Shown one piece after another: positions 1-6,427 of a stretch of DNA of 10,731 nt. The notes beneath the pieces were generated by a model. That model had not been told where the DNA came from. It ran no database searches and saw only the letters and a list, made by a program, of their open reading frames with translations. The translations under genes and the position numbers were made by a program. The number at the start of each line of letters is the position of its first letter. Positions within the stretch are counted from its first letter, which is position 1. This DNA is from JAFASC01 sp036265935 (GTDB lineage: Bacteria > Pseudomonadota > Alphaproteobacteria > Rhizobiales > Beijerinckiaceae), in the NCBI GenBank assembly GCA_036265935.1, contig DATAOB010000145.1:1-10731 (forward strand). The letters are read 5' to 3'.

Positions 1-340
1 GCTCAGCCGCGGTCTGCGGAGCGAGGCCGAAACGGCCCGCCGGCGGCATTACGTCGATCGTGTCGCCGGCTTTGAGTTGCGCGTTGGCGAAAGACGAGAA
101 GAGCCCGCCGTCGAGCCGCTTGATCGCGACGCGGAGCTCGCCCTCGTCCATGCCGGAGCAGATGGAATAGGAGCGCCGCACTTCCGTGCCGTCGAGCTCG
201 GTGCGCAAAGTCAGATATTGCCCGCTTGTGAAGGCGAAGTCCTCGCGCATGTCTTCCGGCACAGCGAAGCGGATCGAGATCGCCTCCGGCGTTTCGCGGC
301 GTACGTCGGCAATCGTGAGGGGATGAAAACTTTGCGACAT
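1..340 (-). CDS. paaE: PaaE, reductase subunit of phenylacetyl-CoA epoxidase (5' part only)
   Basis: This is the first 113 codons of the electron-transfer subunit, which passes electrons from NADPH through FAD and a plant-type [2Fe-2S] ferredoxin to the di-iron oxygenase PaaA. The visible part is the FAD-binding beta-barrel of the ferredoxin-NADP reductase family: GQYL at residues 40-43, the flavin-contacting RSYS at 56-59, and MPPAGRF at 98-104. The NADP-binding and 2Fe-2S domains would lie beyond the left edge of the window. The start is the ATG at 340, 7 nt after the paaD stop, and it gives the usual N-terminus MSQSFHPLTI. It is the last visible gene of paaABCDE and is surely co-transcribed. 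Its identity rests on the FAD motif plus its position; an unrelated FNR-type reductase is very unlikely here. Confidence 0.93.
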   Translation of the reverse strand, partial: MSQSFHPLTIADVRRETPEAISIRFAVPEDMREDFAFTSGQYLTLRTELDGTEVRRSYSICSGMDEGELRVAIKRLDGGLFSSFANAQLKAGDTIDVMPPAGRFGLAPQTAAE

Positions 341-347
341 CTCGCGA

Positions 348-860
348 TCAGATGCATTTAAAATAGTCGAAAGGCTCGCGACAGATTTTGCAGCGCCACA
401 GCGCCTTGCAGGCTGTCGAACCGAATTCCGAGACCTTTTCCGTTTCGTGCGAGCCGCAATGCGGACAGGCGATGCTTTGCTCGCCGAACAAAGCGCGGCG
501 CGATGCACGTCCCGCTGGCGGCGCGATGCCGTAGGCGCGGAGCTTGGCTTTGCCCGCTTCGCTCATCCAGTCGGTCGTCCACGCCGGCGAGAGGACCTGG
601 CGAACGCGCGCATTGTCGATGCCGGTCTTGGCGAGCGCCGTTTTGATGTCGAAGCCGATCACATCCATGGCCGGGCAACCGGAATAAGTTGGGGTGATCG
701 TCACCTCGATTTCGCCGTCCGCCGTGACTTCGACCGAACGCAGCACACCGAGATCGGCGATGGTCAGCACCGGGATTTCCGGATCGCACACCTCTTCGAT
801 GGCGGCGCGCGCCCGCGCGACGAGATCATCTTCCGTGTCCAGTTCGGCGAGCGTGGACAT
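348..860 (-). CDS. paaD: PaaD, phenylacetyl-CoA epoxidase accessory/maturation protein
   Basis: A 170-residue protein needed for activity of the phenylacetyl-CoA epoxidase and thought to help assemble its iron centres. Residues about 14-90 form a MIP18/DUF59-type domain, with the signature DPEIPVLTI at 26-34 and YSGCP at 59-63. The C-terminus is a cysteine cluster (C132, C135, C151, C157, C160, C169) that looks like a zinc ribbon, as in PaaD proteins but not in plain SufT-like DUF59 proteins. An open frame extends two GTG codons further, to 866. I prefer the ATG at 860 because its A is also the last base of the paaC TGA stop (TGATG), the same coupling seen at the paaB/paaC junction. The length is normal for the family. 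Confidence 0.96.
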   Translation of the reverse strand: MSTLAELDTEDDLVARARAAIEEVCDPEIPVLTIADLGVLRSVEVTADGEIEVTITPTYSGCPAMDVIGFDIKTALAKTGIDNARVRQVLSPAWTTDWMSEAGKAKLRAYGIAPPAGRASRRALFGEQSIACPHCGSHETEKVSEFGSTACKALWRCKICREPFDYFKCI

Positions 861-1636
861 CACCACACTGCCTCGGGATGCGCGCGCTGCAGGTACTGCA
901 AATCGGCGAGGATGTAGCCGAAATGCTCGCTATGGCGGCCGCTGCGTCCGCCGGTGTGCATAAAGGGAGCGCTTGGAATCTTCAGCGTCGCTTCGCGCAG
1001 GATCGGCTCGATGCGCTTCTGCCAGCTCTCTTGCCGTGAACCAACATCAGGCGTCACCCCGGACTCGATCACCGCGCGCTCCGTCTCGTCCGTTTCGAAC
1101 AACTCGCCGGTATAAGCCCATAGCTCATCCAGCGCTTCCTGAGCCCGCGCATGACTTTCATCGGTGCCGTCGCCAAGCCGGATCAGCCATTCGCCGGAAT
1201 GCCGCAGATGGTAGGCGGTTTCCTTCTCGGCCTTGGCGGCGATGGCGGCAAGCGTCTCGTCGCGCGACTTCATCGTCTCGCGCCAATACAAATCCATGAA
1301 GGCGGAGAACAGAACGTGCCGCACGACCGTCGCAGCGAAGTCGCCATTCGGCTGCTCGACAAGCAGACAATTGCGATATTGGTGCTCATCACGCCGATAG
1401 GCGAAATGGTCTTCCGTGAAGCCCGAGTCATCGATACGCGCGGCGTAATCGTAAAGCGAACGGGCCTGCCCGATCAGGTCGAGCGCGATATTGGCGAGCG
1501 CGATATCCTCCTCGTCCATCGGCGCATGACCGCACCATTCCGAGAGCCGGTGCCCGAGAATAAGCGCGTCGTCGGCGCGCAGGAGCACGAGATTTAGCAG
1601 CGGCGTTTCGGTAAACGAGATCGAAGTCGTCGCCAT
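860..1636 (-). CDS. paaC: PaaC, structural subunit of phenylacetyl-CoA epoxidase
   Basis: A 258-residue ferritin-like subunit that pairs with PaaA. In characterised systems PaaA and PaaC form the core of the oxygenase, and PaaC has lost the di-iron site and acts as scaffold. The sequence shows the expected features: ADDALILGHRLSEWCGHAP near the N-terminus, DIALANIALDLIGQAR at about 44-59, EKETAYHLRHSGEWLIRLGDG at about 137-157, and the C-terminal HTGGRSGRHSEHFGYILADLQ at 227-247. The start is the ATG at 1636, which shares its A with the TGA of paaB. The frame stays open for about 260 bases upstream, but that extension only mirrors paaB and has no PaaC-like sequence. Length matches the family. 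Confidence 0.97.
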   Translation of the reverse strand: MATTSISFTETPLLNLVLLRADDALILGHRLSEWCGHAPMDEEDIALANIALDLIGQARSLYDYAARIDDSGFTEDHFAYRRDEHQYRNCLLVEQPNGDFAATVVRHVLFSAFMDLYWRETMKSRDETLAAIAAKAEKETAYHLRHSGEWLIRLGDGTDESHARAQEALDELWAYTGELFETDETERAVIESGVTPDVGSRQESWQKRIEPILREATLKIPSAPFMHTGGRSGRHSEHFGYILADLQYLQRAHPEAVW

Positions 1637-1923
1637 CACATATGCCCGACTTCGTCCGGCACTTCGTAGAAGGTCGGATGTCGGTAGATTTTCGACATTG
1701 CCGGCTCGAACAATTCGTCCTTGTCCGAGGGATCGGATGCGACGATCGCGCTCGACTGCACGACCCAGATTGAATTGCCTTCGCCGCGCCGCGTATAGAC
1801 GTCGCGCGCCGCCTGCAGCGCCATTTCCGCATCCGCGGCATGAACCGAGCCGCAATGTTTGTGCGCAAGGCCGGAGCGGGAGCGGATGAACACTTCCCAA
1901 AGCGGCAGATGTTTCTTGCTCAT
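1636..1923 (-). CDS. paaB: PaaB, small subunit of phenylacetyl-CoA epoxidase
   Basis: A 95-residue protein of the PaaB family, a small subunit of the multicomponent epoxidase that is thought to help hold the complex together. The diagnostic stretch LWEVFIRSRSGLAHKHCGS (residues 8-26), the run DAEMALQAARDVYTRR and the following SIWVV are all present, so the assignment is straightforward. The start is the ATG at 1923, with GGAG and GAAGAG purine runs just upstream and only 4 nt after the paaA stop. An ATG six codons upstream at 1941 lies inside paaA and lacks conserved residues, so I rejected it. The stop TGA overlaps the paaC ATG by one base. Confidence 0.97.
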   Translation of the reverse strand: MSKKHLPLWEVFIRSRSGLAHKHCGSVHAADAEMALQAARDVYTRRGEGNSIWVVQSSAIVASDPSDKDELFEPAMSKIYRHPTFYEVPDEVGHM

Positions 1924-1927
1924 CTCT

Positions 1928-2923
1928 TCACTCCGCCGCAATCTTCATGGCATCGCGCCGGGCGCGGCGTTTCTCGGCGTAAGCGAGCGCCGCCTCGCGC
2001 ACCCAGGCGCCGTCCGCGTGCGCCTTGCGACGCGCGCGCATGCGCTCGCGATTGCAAGGACCGCCGCCAGAGAGCACGCGCTTGAATTCGGCCCAGTCGA
2101 TCGGCCCGATCTTCCAGTGGCCGCTCGCCTCGTCATAGGCGAGTTCTTTGTCGGGGATCGTCAGGCCGAGATAATGCGCTTGCGGCACCGTCGCATCGAT
2201 GAATTTTTGGCGCAGATCATCGTTCGAAAAGCGCTTGATCTTCCACTTCGTCGATTGATCGGAATGCTGGCTCTCAGTGTCAGGCGGGCCGAACATCATC
2301 AGGCACGGCCACCACCAGCGATTCAAGGCGTCTTGCGCCATCGCCTTCTGCTCCGGCGTGCCGCGCGAAAGCGTCAGCATGATCTCGTAGCCCTGGCGCT
2401 GATGGAAACTCTCTTCCTTGCAGATGCGGATCATCGCGCGCGCATAGGGGCCATACGAGCAGCGGCAGAGCGGGATCTGGTTCATGATGGCCGCGCCGTC
2501 GACCAGCCAACCAATTGCGCCGATATCGGCCCAGGTCAGCGTCGGATAATTGAAGATCGAGGAATACTTGGCCTTGCCGGAAAGCAGCTGCTCGATCATC
2601 TCCTCGCGCGAGATGCCGAGCGTCTCGGCGGCGGCGTAGAGATAAAGTCCGTGGCCGCCCTCGTCCTGAACCTTCGCGAGCAGCGCCACTTTGCGTTTCA
2701 GCGACGGCGCGCGGGTGATCCAGTTGCCTTCCGGCAGCATGCCGACGATTTCGGAATGGGCATGCTGGGAAATCTGCCGGACGAGGGTGCGCCGGTAGGC
2801 CTCCGGCATCCAGTCGTTCGGCTCGATTTTCTGCTCGGCATCGACGTGGGATTGGAAGCGGACCGCCTCGGCGGATTGGTCCGCGGGGCCGTCGGAAATC
2901 TTGTTCAGCGCCTGCGTGTACAT
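1928..2923 (-). CDS. paaA: PaaA, catalytic di-iron subunit of phenylacetyl-CoA epoxidase
   Basis: A 331-residue oxygenase subunit that, with PaaB, PaaC and PaaE, converts phenylacetyl-CoA to 1,2-epoxyphenylacetyl-CoA, the ring-activating step of aerobic phenylacetate breakdown. It is a ferritin-like fold with carboxylate-bridged di-iron ligands. Likely ligands are E58 in HAHSE, E88 and H91 in DEGGH (87-91), D142 in WLVDGAA, and E/H in CKEESFHQRQG (168-178). The C-terminal part, including KIGPIDWAEF and the basic ARRKAHADGAWVRE, is as in other PaaA proteins. The ATG at 2923 has a GGAG Shine-Dalgarno six nt upstream and gives the familiar MYTQAL start. The frame continues open into the promoter and paaX, but that extension is not PaaA-like. 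It is the first gene of the operon. Confidence 0.98.
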   Translation of the reverse strand: MYTQALNKISDGPADQSAEAVRFQSHVDAEQKIEPNDWMPEAYRRTLVRQISQHAHSEIVGMLPEGNWITRAPSLKRKVALLAKVQDEGGHGLYLYAAAETLGISREEMIEQLLSGKAKYSSIFNYPTLTWADIGAIGWLVDGAAIMNQIPLCRCSYGPYARAMIRICKEESFHQRQGYEIMLTLSRGTPEQKAMAQDALNRWWWPCLMMFGPPDTESQHSDQSTKWKIKRFSNDDLRQKFIDATVPQAHYLGLTIPDKELAYDEASGHWKIGPIDWAEFKRVLSGGGPCNRERMRARRKAHADGAWVREAALAYAEKRRARRDAMKIAAE

Positions 2924-2943
2924 GGCCGCTCCGAATGTGATGC

Positions 2944-2973
2944 TAAATATGTCACGAAAATTTCGATGGTCAA
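2944..2973 (-). promoter_or_regulatory. Candidate sigma70 promoter of paaABCDE
   Basis: Reading the minus strand, TTGACC (2973-2968) is a near-consensus -35 box. The A/T-rich ATATTT or TATTTA (2950-2944) sits 17-18 nt downstream as a -10 box. The start point would fall near 2937, giving a short leader of about 14 nt that still contains the GGAG Shine-Dalgarno of paaA. It is the only AT-rich stretch in the neighbourhood and lies exactly between paaX and paaA. Confidence 0.6.
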
Positions 2974-2988
2974 TAGTTTTTTGTGACA
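2950..2988. promoter_or_regulatory. Inverted repeat, candidate PaaX operator
   Basis: On the plus strand TGTCACGAAAA (2950-2960) is matched by the inverse of TTTTTTGTGACA at the other end (arm core GTGACA at 2983-2988). The arms are 11 nt with one mismatch and their cores are separated by 27 nt. One arm lies upstream of the -35 box and the other overlaps the -10 region, so a bound dimer would block the promoter. A third half-site, GTGA at 2937-2940, forms GTGA-N11-TCAC with the left arm. PaaX of Escherichia coli also binds widely spaced inverted half-sites, but the half-site sequence here differs. The assignment to PaaX is inference from position and symmetry. Confidence 0.5.
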
Positions 2989-2990
2989 GA

Positions 2991-3863
2991 TCAAATAAGC
3001 CGGCCGGCGAAACGCCCGCCGAGTGGCTGAGCTGGCGGCGGCAACGGGCCCCCCTCGTCCACAGCGTGACCGCTGAGCCAGCGGTCGGCGGCGTCAGCAA
3101 TCGCGGCATAGATCCCGGCGGCGACATCGTGGGCTTTGCGGCCGGGCCAATCGTCCGGCAGCAGGGGCGCCGGCAGGACCGGATCGCGCAAGACGATGCG
3201 GCGATACTCGTGGATGAGCAATATTCGGATGGCCAGGCAGTCGAGATCGCCAGGGAGCCCCCGACTTTGCAGCGCCTCTTCAGTCGGGGCGAACATCTCA
3301 TTGAAGTGCCGATAGCGGGCGGCGAGATCGTTCAGCGGCCAGGCGCGCCCGGCGAGCGTTCGCGCCGTCGCAAGTTCGGTTGCGGTGGCGCTCAGATGCA
3401 GCGCATTTTCCGGCCGCTCTCCGGCAATTCCGATCATCAGGTCCGGCGTGAGCACTCCATAACCTTGCGCTTGCCAGTGGTCGCGAGCCTCGGCCCGCTC
3501 GCTCGCGCTGCCCTCCAGCACGACCATGTCGAAGCGATTGTCCCATTGCCCGGGCGGAGCTCCGTAGATTTTGCGGGCGGCGTCCGCGAATGCCTGCTCG
3601 CCCGAAGGCGAGAGTGCATAGAAAGTGTTGCGGCCGAGCTTCTTGCGCTCGAATAAACCTTCGGCGACGAGGCGTGACATGGCGGTGCGGACCAGCGTTT
3701 CGCTCACCCGAAACGCCCGCATGATCTCGAGCAGCGAGGCGAGCGCCAGATGCCCGCCGCGCGGCACGATCGCGTCGCCGAACAGCGTGATGATCAGCGA
3801 GCCGGCGCGGATCGGAATGCGCGCATGGAACCGGTCGAGAAGATCGGCGACGAAATCGCTCAT
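2991..3863 (-). CDS. paaX: PaaX-family transcriptional repressor of the phenylacetate operon
   Basis: A 290-residue regulator. In characterised bacteria PaaX represses paa genes and is released by phenylacetyl-CoA. Residues about 17-100 are the N-terminal winged helix-turn-helix domain (ITLFGDAIVPRGG at 25-37, then the recognition region FRVSETLVRTAMSRLVAEGL at 51-70 and the wing RKKLGRNTFYALS). The middle and C-terminal PaaX domains follow, with NRFDMVV and LIHEYRRIVLRDPVLPAPLLPDDWPG-type sequence typical of the family. I chose the ATG at 3863 because homology begins there. An open extension to 3938 is not protein-like. No Shine-Dalgarno lies at normal distance from this ATG (see the leader entry). 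The stop lies two bases from the candidate operator of paaA. Slightly shorter than the E. coli protein (316 aa). Confidence 0.93.
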   Translation of the reverse strand: MSDFVADLLDRFHARIPIRAGSLIITLFGDAIVPRGGHLALASLLEIMRAFRVSETLVRTAMSRLVAEGLFERKKLGRNTFYALSPSGEQAFADAARKIYGAPPGQWDNRFDMVVLEGSASERAEARDHWQAQGYGVLTPDLMIGIAGERPENALHLSATATELATARTLAGRAWPLNDLAARYRHFNEMFAPTEEALQSRGLPGDLDCLAIRILLIHEYRRIVLRDPVLPAPLLPDDWPGRKAHDVAAGIYAAIADAADRWLSGHAVDEGGPLPPPAQPLGGRFAGRLI

Positions 3864-3896
3864 CGGACCCGCGCTGGCAATTCTTACATCCTCCCC
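3860..3896 (-). promoter_or_regulatory. Possible leader mini-ORF coupling translation to paaX
   Basis: On the minus strand a strong Shine-Dalgarno GGGGAGG (3896-3890) is too far (26 nt) from the paaX ATG. It is 9 nt from a TTG at 3880-3878 that opens six codons (MPARVR) and stops at TGA 3862-3860. That TGA overlaps the paaX ATG as ATGA. This arrangement would deliver ribosomes to paaX by termination-reinitiation. An ATG directly followed by TAA (3889-3884) also lies beside the Shine-Dalgarno. TTG starts are uncommon, so this is tentative. Confidence 0.3.
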
Positions 3897-3905
3897 GCTA
3901 GACTG

Positions 3906-3924
3906 CCGGCCAGGGCACGGCCGG
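3906..3924. repeat. GC-rich inverted repeat in front of pncB
   Basis: CCGGCC (3906-3911) and GGCCGG (3919-3924) form perfect 6-bp arms around a 7-nt loop, ending only 4 nt before the pncB ATG. The region has no clear Shine-Dalgarno, so a hairpin here would sit on the ribosome entry site. With no T-tract on either strand it is not an intrinsic terminator. Whether it regulates anything is unknown. Confidence 0.4.
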
Positions 3925-3928
3925 ACCC

Positions 3929-5239
3929 ATGAGCACAATCCTCACCGACATCGCCAAGCGCGTCTACGATCACACCTGGAAGCTCGATCCGATCGCGCGC
4001 AGCCTGCTCGACACGGATTTCTACAAGCTTCTCATGCTGCAGATGATCTGGGGACTTTATCCGGACGTCGAGGCGACCTTCTCGCTCGTCAATCGCACCC
4101 GCAGCGTGCGGATCGCCGAGGAAATCGACGAGCAGGAATTGCGCGATCAGCTCGATCACGCCCGCACGATCCGCTTCACCAAGAACGAGATGATCTGGCT
4201 TGCCGGCAACACGTTCTACGGCCGGGCGCAGATTTTCGATCCGAAGTTTTTGGCATGGCTGGCGAAGTTCCAGCTGCCGGAATATGAGCTTCGGCGCGAA
4301 GACGGCCAATTCGTCCTGCACTTTCATGGGCCGTGGACGCACACATCGATGTGGGAAATCCGGGCGCTGGCAATCATCAACGAGCTACGCTCCCGTTCTG
4401 CGCTGAAAAACCTCGGCCGCTTTACCCTCGATGTCCTCTACGCGCGCGCCAAAGCTAAACTCTGGTCGAAGGTCGAGCGCCTGCGCGAATTACCCGGCCT
4501 GCGTATCTCCGACTTCGGCACGCGCCGCCGCCATTCTTTCCTTTGGCATCGCTGGTGCGTCGCCGCTTTGAAGGAAGGTCTCGGCGACAAGTTCATCGGC
4601 ACGAGCAACGTTCTGTTGGCGATGGACCAGGACCTCGAAGCGATCGGTACCAATGCGCACGAATTGCCGATGGTGCTGGCGGCGCTCGCGGCCGATGACA
4701 CCGCGCTGCGCGGCGCGCCTTATCGCGTGCTGAAAGATTGGGAACGCTATTACGGCGGCAATCTGCTCATCGTTCTGCCCGACACGTTCGGCACGACGGC
4801 GTTCCTGCGCGATGCGCCGGATTGGGTCGCCGACTGGACCGGCTTTCGCCCGGATTCGGCGCCGCCGATCGAAGGCGGCGAGCGCATCATTGCGTGGTGG
4901 AGGTCGAAGGGCAAAGATCCGCGCGACAAGCTCCTCGTCTTCTCCGACGCGCTCGACGTCGACACGATCGAGGAAACCTATCGCCATTTCCACGGCCGCG
5001 TGCGCATGAGCTTCGGCTGGGGCACGAACCTGACCAACGATTTCGACTATTGCGCGCCGATGCCGAACGAGAAGCTCGCGGCGATCTCGCTCGTCTGCAA
5101 GGTGAGTGAGGCCAACGGCCGCCCGGCGGTGAAACTTGCGGACAATCCCAATAAGAGCGTCGGCCATCCGCGTGAGATCGAGCGCTATCTCAAGGTGTTC
5201 GGCAATGCCGATCGCGTCGAGCACGAGGTGGCATATTGA
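3929..5239 (+). CDS. pncB: Nicotinate phosphoribosyltransferase
   Basis: A 436-residue cytoplasmic enzyme of the Preiss-Handler NAD salvage pathway. It makes nicotinate mononucleotide from nicotinate and PRPP, with ATP hydrolysis driving the reaction. Family motifs appear in order: DTDFYKLLM (28-36), SDFGTRRRHS (194-203), GTSNV (224-228), GTNAHE (240-245) whose H244 aligns with the histidine phosphorylated during catalysis, DTFGTT (285-290), SDALD (339-343) and FGWGTNLTND (362-371). Length fits the bacterial PncB type. The ATG at 3929 gives a normal N-terminus. It is divergent from paaX with 65 nt between the starts, so its promoter must lie in that gap or inside paaX. Its stop is directly adjacent to that of the convergent gene at 5240, leaving no room for an intergenic terminator. 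No functional link to the paa genes is evident. Confidence 0.97.
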   Translation: MSTILTDIAKRVYDHTWKLDPIARSLLDTDFYKLLMLQMIWGLYPDVEATFSLVNRTRSVRIAEEIDEQELRDQLDHARTIRFTKNEMIWLAGNTFYGRAQIFDPKFLAWLAKFQLPEYELRREDGQFVLHFHGPWTHTSMWEIRALAIINELRSRSALKNLGRFTLDVLYARAKAKLWSKVERLRELPGLRISDFGTRRRHSFLWHRWCVAALKEGLGDKFIGTSNVLLAMDQDLEAIGTNAHELPMVLAALAADDTALRGAPYRVLKDWERYYGGNLLIVLPDTFGTTAFLRDAPDWVADWTGFRPDSAPPIEGGERIIAWWRSKGKDPRDKLLVFSDALDVDTIEETYRHFHGRVRMSFGWGTNLTNDFDYCAPMPNEKLAAISLVCKVSEANGRPAVKLADNPNKSVGHPREIERYLKVFGNADRVEHEVAY

Positions 5240-5560
5240 TTACTTCTTCGGCGGCCCGATGCGCAGCATGTCCGAGCCGGTCTTCTGCAGGTAGGGCTGA
5301 ATCTTGTTAGCGAGCGCCGCAAGCAGAAACGGCAATTGCACTTCGATGCGTACCTGCGTTTGTTCGATGTCCAGCTGCGCCGTCACCTTTTGCCCGAGCG
5401 CGCCGACATTGATATCGGCATGATTGCCGGTCCATTGCACGTCCGACGTCAGCTTGCCTGCAAAACTTTGCTGCAACGGGCCTAATCCTTCGGCAATGCG
5501 CCGCCGTGCTTCGGTCGCGCCGAGATCGTGCGGTATTGAGATTACGATCGACTTTGCCAT
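5240..5560 (-). CDS. Polyhydroxyalkanoic acid system family protein (PHA_gran_rgn-like)
   Basis: A 106-residue cytoplasmic protein. The N-terminal pattern SIVISIPHDLGATEARRRIAEGL, followed by alternating beta strands (VQWTGNHADINVGALGQKVTAQLDIEQTQVRIEVQLP) and a C-terminal PYLQKTG, matches the small family annotated as putative polyhydroxyalkanoic acid system protein. The molecular function of that family is not established. The START-like, small beta-rich make-up is inference. The ATG at 5560 has GAGGA six nt upstream. Its TAA (5242-5240) abuts the pncB TGA (5237-5239) with zero spacing, so the two genes are convergent and terminators, if any, lie inside the opposing gene. No PHA synthase or phasin gene is in the window. 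Confidence 0.8.
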   Translation of the reverse strand: MAKSIVISIPHDLGATEARRRIAEGLGPLQQSFAGKLTSDVQWTGNHADINVGALGQKVTAQLDIEQTQVRIEVQLPFLLAALANKIQPYLQKTGSDMLRIGPPKK

Positions 5561-5762
5561 TCAAATCCTCGCGAAATCCGCAAATGTGCCTTGGGTAACA
5601 CACGCTTATTTTGTACCGGACTCGCGCGCAACGCCAGCCTGCGGTCGCCTGTGTGAAACGACACCTGGCGCTGAAAAAATTTGCGTCAACCTCCGACGCG
5701 TCTTCGCAGCGTCACGCAGCATCTCATAGATTGCAGCCGTTTCTACGAAGGGGAGATTGCCT
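5561..5762. other. Intergenic region between divergent genes, no gene seen
   Basis: These 202 bases separate the PHA-system gene (minus) from the first small ORF (plus), so promoters in both directions must lie here. I could not find a convincing -35/-10 pair on either strand. A short inverted repeat GCGTC-N7-GACGC is present near 5683-5701. The only clear signal is the Shine-Dalgarno AAGGGGAG (about 5748-5755) in front of the ORF at 5763. Confidence 0.4.
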
Positions 5763-6086
5763 ATGACATATGCAAGTCATCTCCCACCTGGGACGCGCAG
5801 CTTCCGCGACCATGCCGTCACAAGCCCGCCGGTTCGGCGCGAGCGCAACCTGAATGTCGGTTACGTGCTGTTCGCCTTCGGCGCGCTCTGGGTGGCGGCG
5901 ATCGCCGCGGCGATGGCAGCCTCCCCGAGGTCTTTGTCGGAATGCCAAGTGACCGTGCTGGGTGATAGCGGGATGTGTGCGCCGCGTGCCGTCTCCAGAG
6001 GCGCCGGTGCGGCGCGTCCCAGCCTCAATATTTCCGGCATGACAATCCCGCCGGGACTTACCGGTTCGGCCTACGACGCCTTCTGA
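5763..6086 (+). CDS. Hypothetical small membrane protein (107 aa)
   Basis: I do not recognise this protein. The ATG at 5763 is preceded at 7 nt by a strong AAGGGGAG Shine-Dalgarno, which is the main evidence that it is real. The frame also opens with a TTG two codons upstream. Residues about 1-31 are polar and basic (RRERN at 25-29). Residues about 32-53 (NVGYVLFAFGALWVAAIAAAM) form one confident transmembrane helix with the basic side before it, so the N-terminus should stay in the cytoplasm. The remaining 50 or so residues would face the periplasm and hold two cysteines (C61, C72) that could form a disulfide. The ORF ends with TGA at 6084-6086, followed by a terminator-like hairpin. It may belong with the next two small ORFs. 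Confidence 0.55.
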   Translation: MTYASHLPPGTRSFRDHAVTSPPVRRERNLNVGYVLFAFGALWVAAIAAAMAASPRSLSECQVTVLGDSGMCAPRAVSRGAGAARPSLNISGMTIPPGLTGSAYDAF

Positions 6087-6112
6087 GTCGACGTAGCGTT
6101 CATAACAGAATG

Positions 6113-6148
6113 CGGCCAGCGGCCGTCGAAGCAGCTGGCCGGGTTTTT
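6113..6148 (+). terminator. Terminator-like hairpin between small ORFs
   Basis: Perfect 8-bp arms CGGCCAGC (6113-6120) and GCTGGCCG (6134-6141) flank a 13-nt loop and are followed by GG and a five-T run (6144-6148). This is the shape of an intrinsic terminator for the ORF ending at 6086. The T-run continues into a perfect 12-bp palindrome TTTTTGCAAAAA (6144-6155), whose A-run merges with the Shine-Dalgarno of the ORF at 6167. The same structure could therefore act as an attenuator for the downstream ORFs rather than a full stop. Confidence 0.6.
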
Positions 6149-6166
6149 GCAAAAAGGAGAAACACC

Positions 6167-6400
6167 ATGCCGCACGTTGTTTCTTCCCGCCTGCTTCACC
6201 CCGCCGACGAATCCGCCGATGCGATTGTCGCCGCGACCGGGCGGAAATTTCTCGCTTTTCTTGTTTCGCCGTTCGCCCTCGTGCTCGCGATGCGTCCGCA
6301 GCGCGAACGCGACGCCGCGCGGATCGCAGCCGAGTTCCATTGCGACCGCTGGAAGGCGAATGCGGAGCAGAGCGGCAAGCCCTCGCAAACGGAAGCATAA
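6167..6400 (+). CDS. Hypothetical small protein with one hydrophobic segment (77 aa)
   Basis: Not recognised. The ATG at 6167 follows an excellent Shine-Dalgarno (AAGGAG, about 6154-6159) at 7-8 nt, and the ORF ends with TAA at 6398-6400. A moderately hydrophobic stretch at residues 28-42 (FLAFLVSPFALVLAM) is followed by a strongly charged, probably helical segment (RPQRERDAARIAAEF, about 43-57). This suggests a membrane-anchored or membrane-associated protein, although the hydrophobic stretch is short for a full transmembrane helix. It begins 18 nt after the T-run of the hairpin at 6113-6148 and is followed 27 nt later by a third small ORF, so the last two are likely co-transcribed. The main doubt is that small GC-rich ORFs occur by chance; the ribosome site argues against that. 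Confidence 0.5.
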   Translation: MPHVVSSRLLHPADESADAIVAATGRKFLAFLVSPFALVLAMRPQRERDAARIAAEFHCDRWKANAEQSGKPSQTEA

Positions 6401-6427
6401 AGCGCCATTCAACGACAGGAGAAGACA

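Noticed and set aside
1637..1900. N-terminal extension of PaaC
   Set aside because: Open frame overlapping paaB completely; no PaaC homology and the TGATG overlap fixes the start at 1636.
1859..2986. 375-codon plus-strand ORF
   Set aside because: Lies antisense over paaA, is rich in Arg/Ala and has no recognisable domain; a shadow frame of a GC-rich gene.
2924..3301. N-terminal extension of PaaA
   Set aside because: Runs through the promoter/operator and into paaX; the GGAG-ATG at 2923 and the conserved MYTQ start are decisive.
2901..3656. 251-codon plus-strand ORF
   Set aside because: Antisense to paaX and crosses the paaA promoter; no protein-family signal.
4490..5224. 244-codon minus-strand ORF
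   Set aside because: Antisense inside pncB, low complexity and no family resemblance.
5561..5762. Small RNA or riboswitch upstream of the first small ORF
   Set aside because: No terminator, no recognisable aptamer and no convincing promoter; only a 5-bp inverted repeat.
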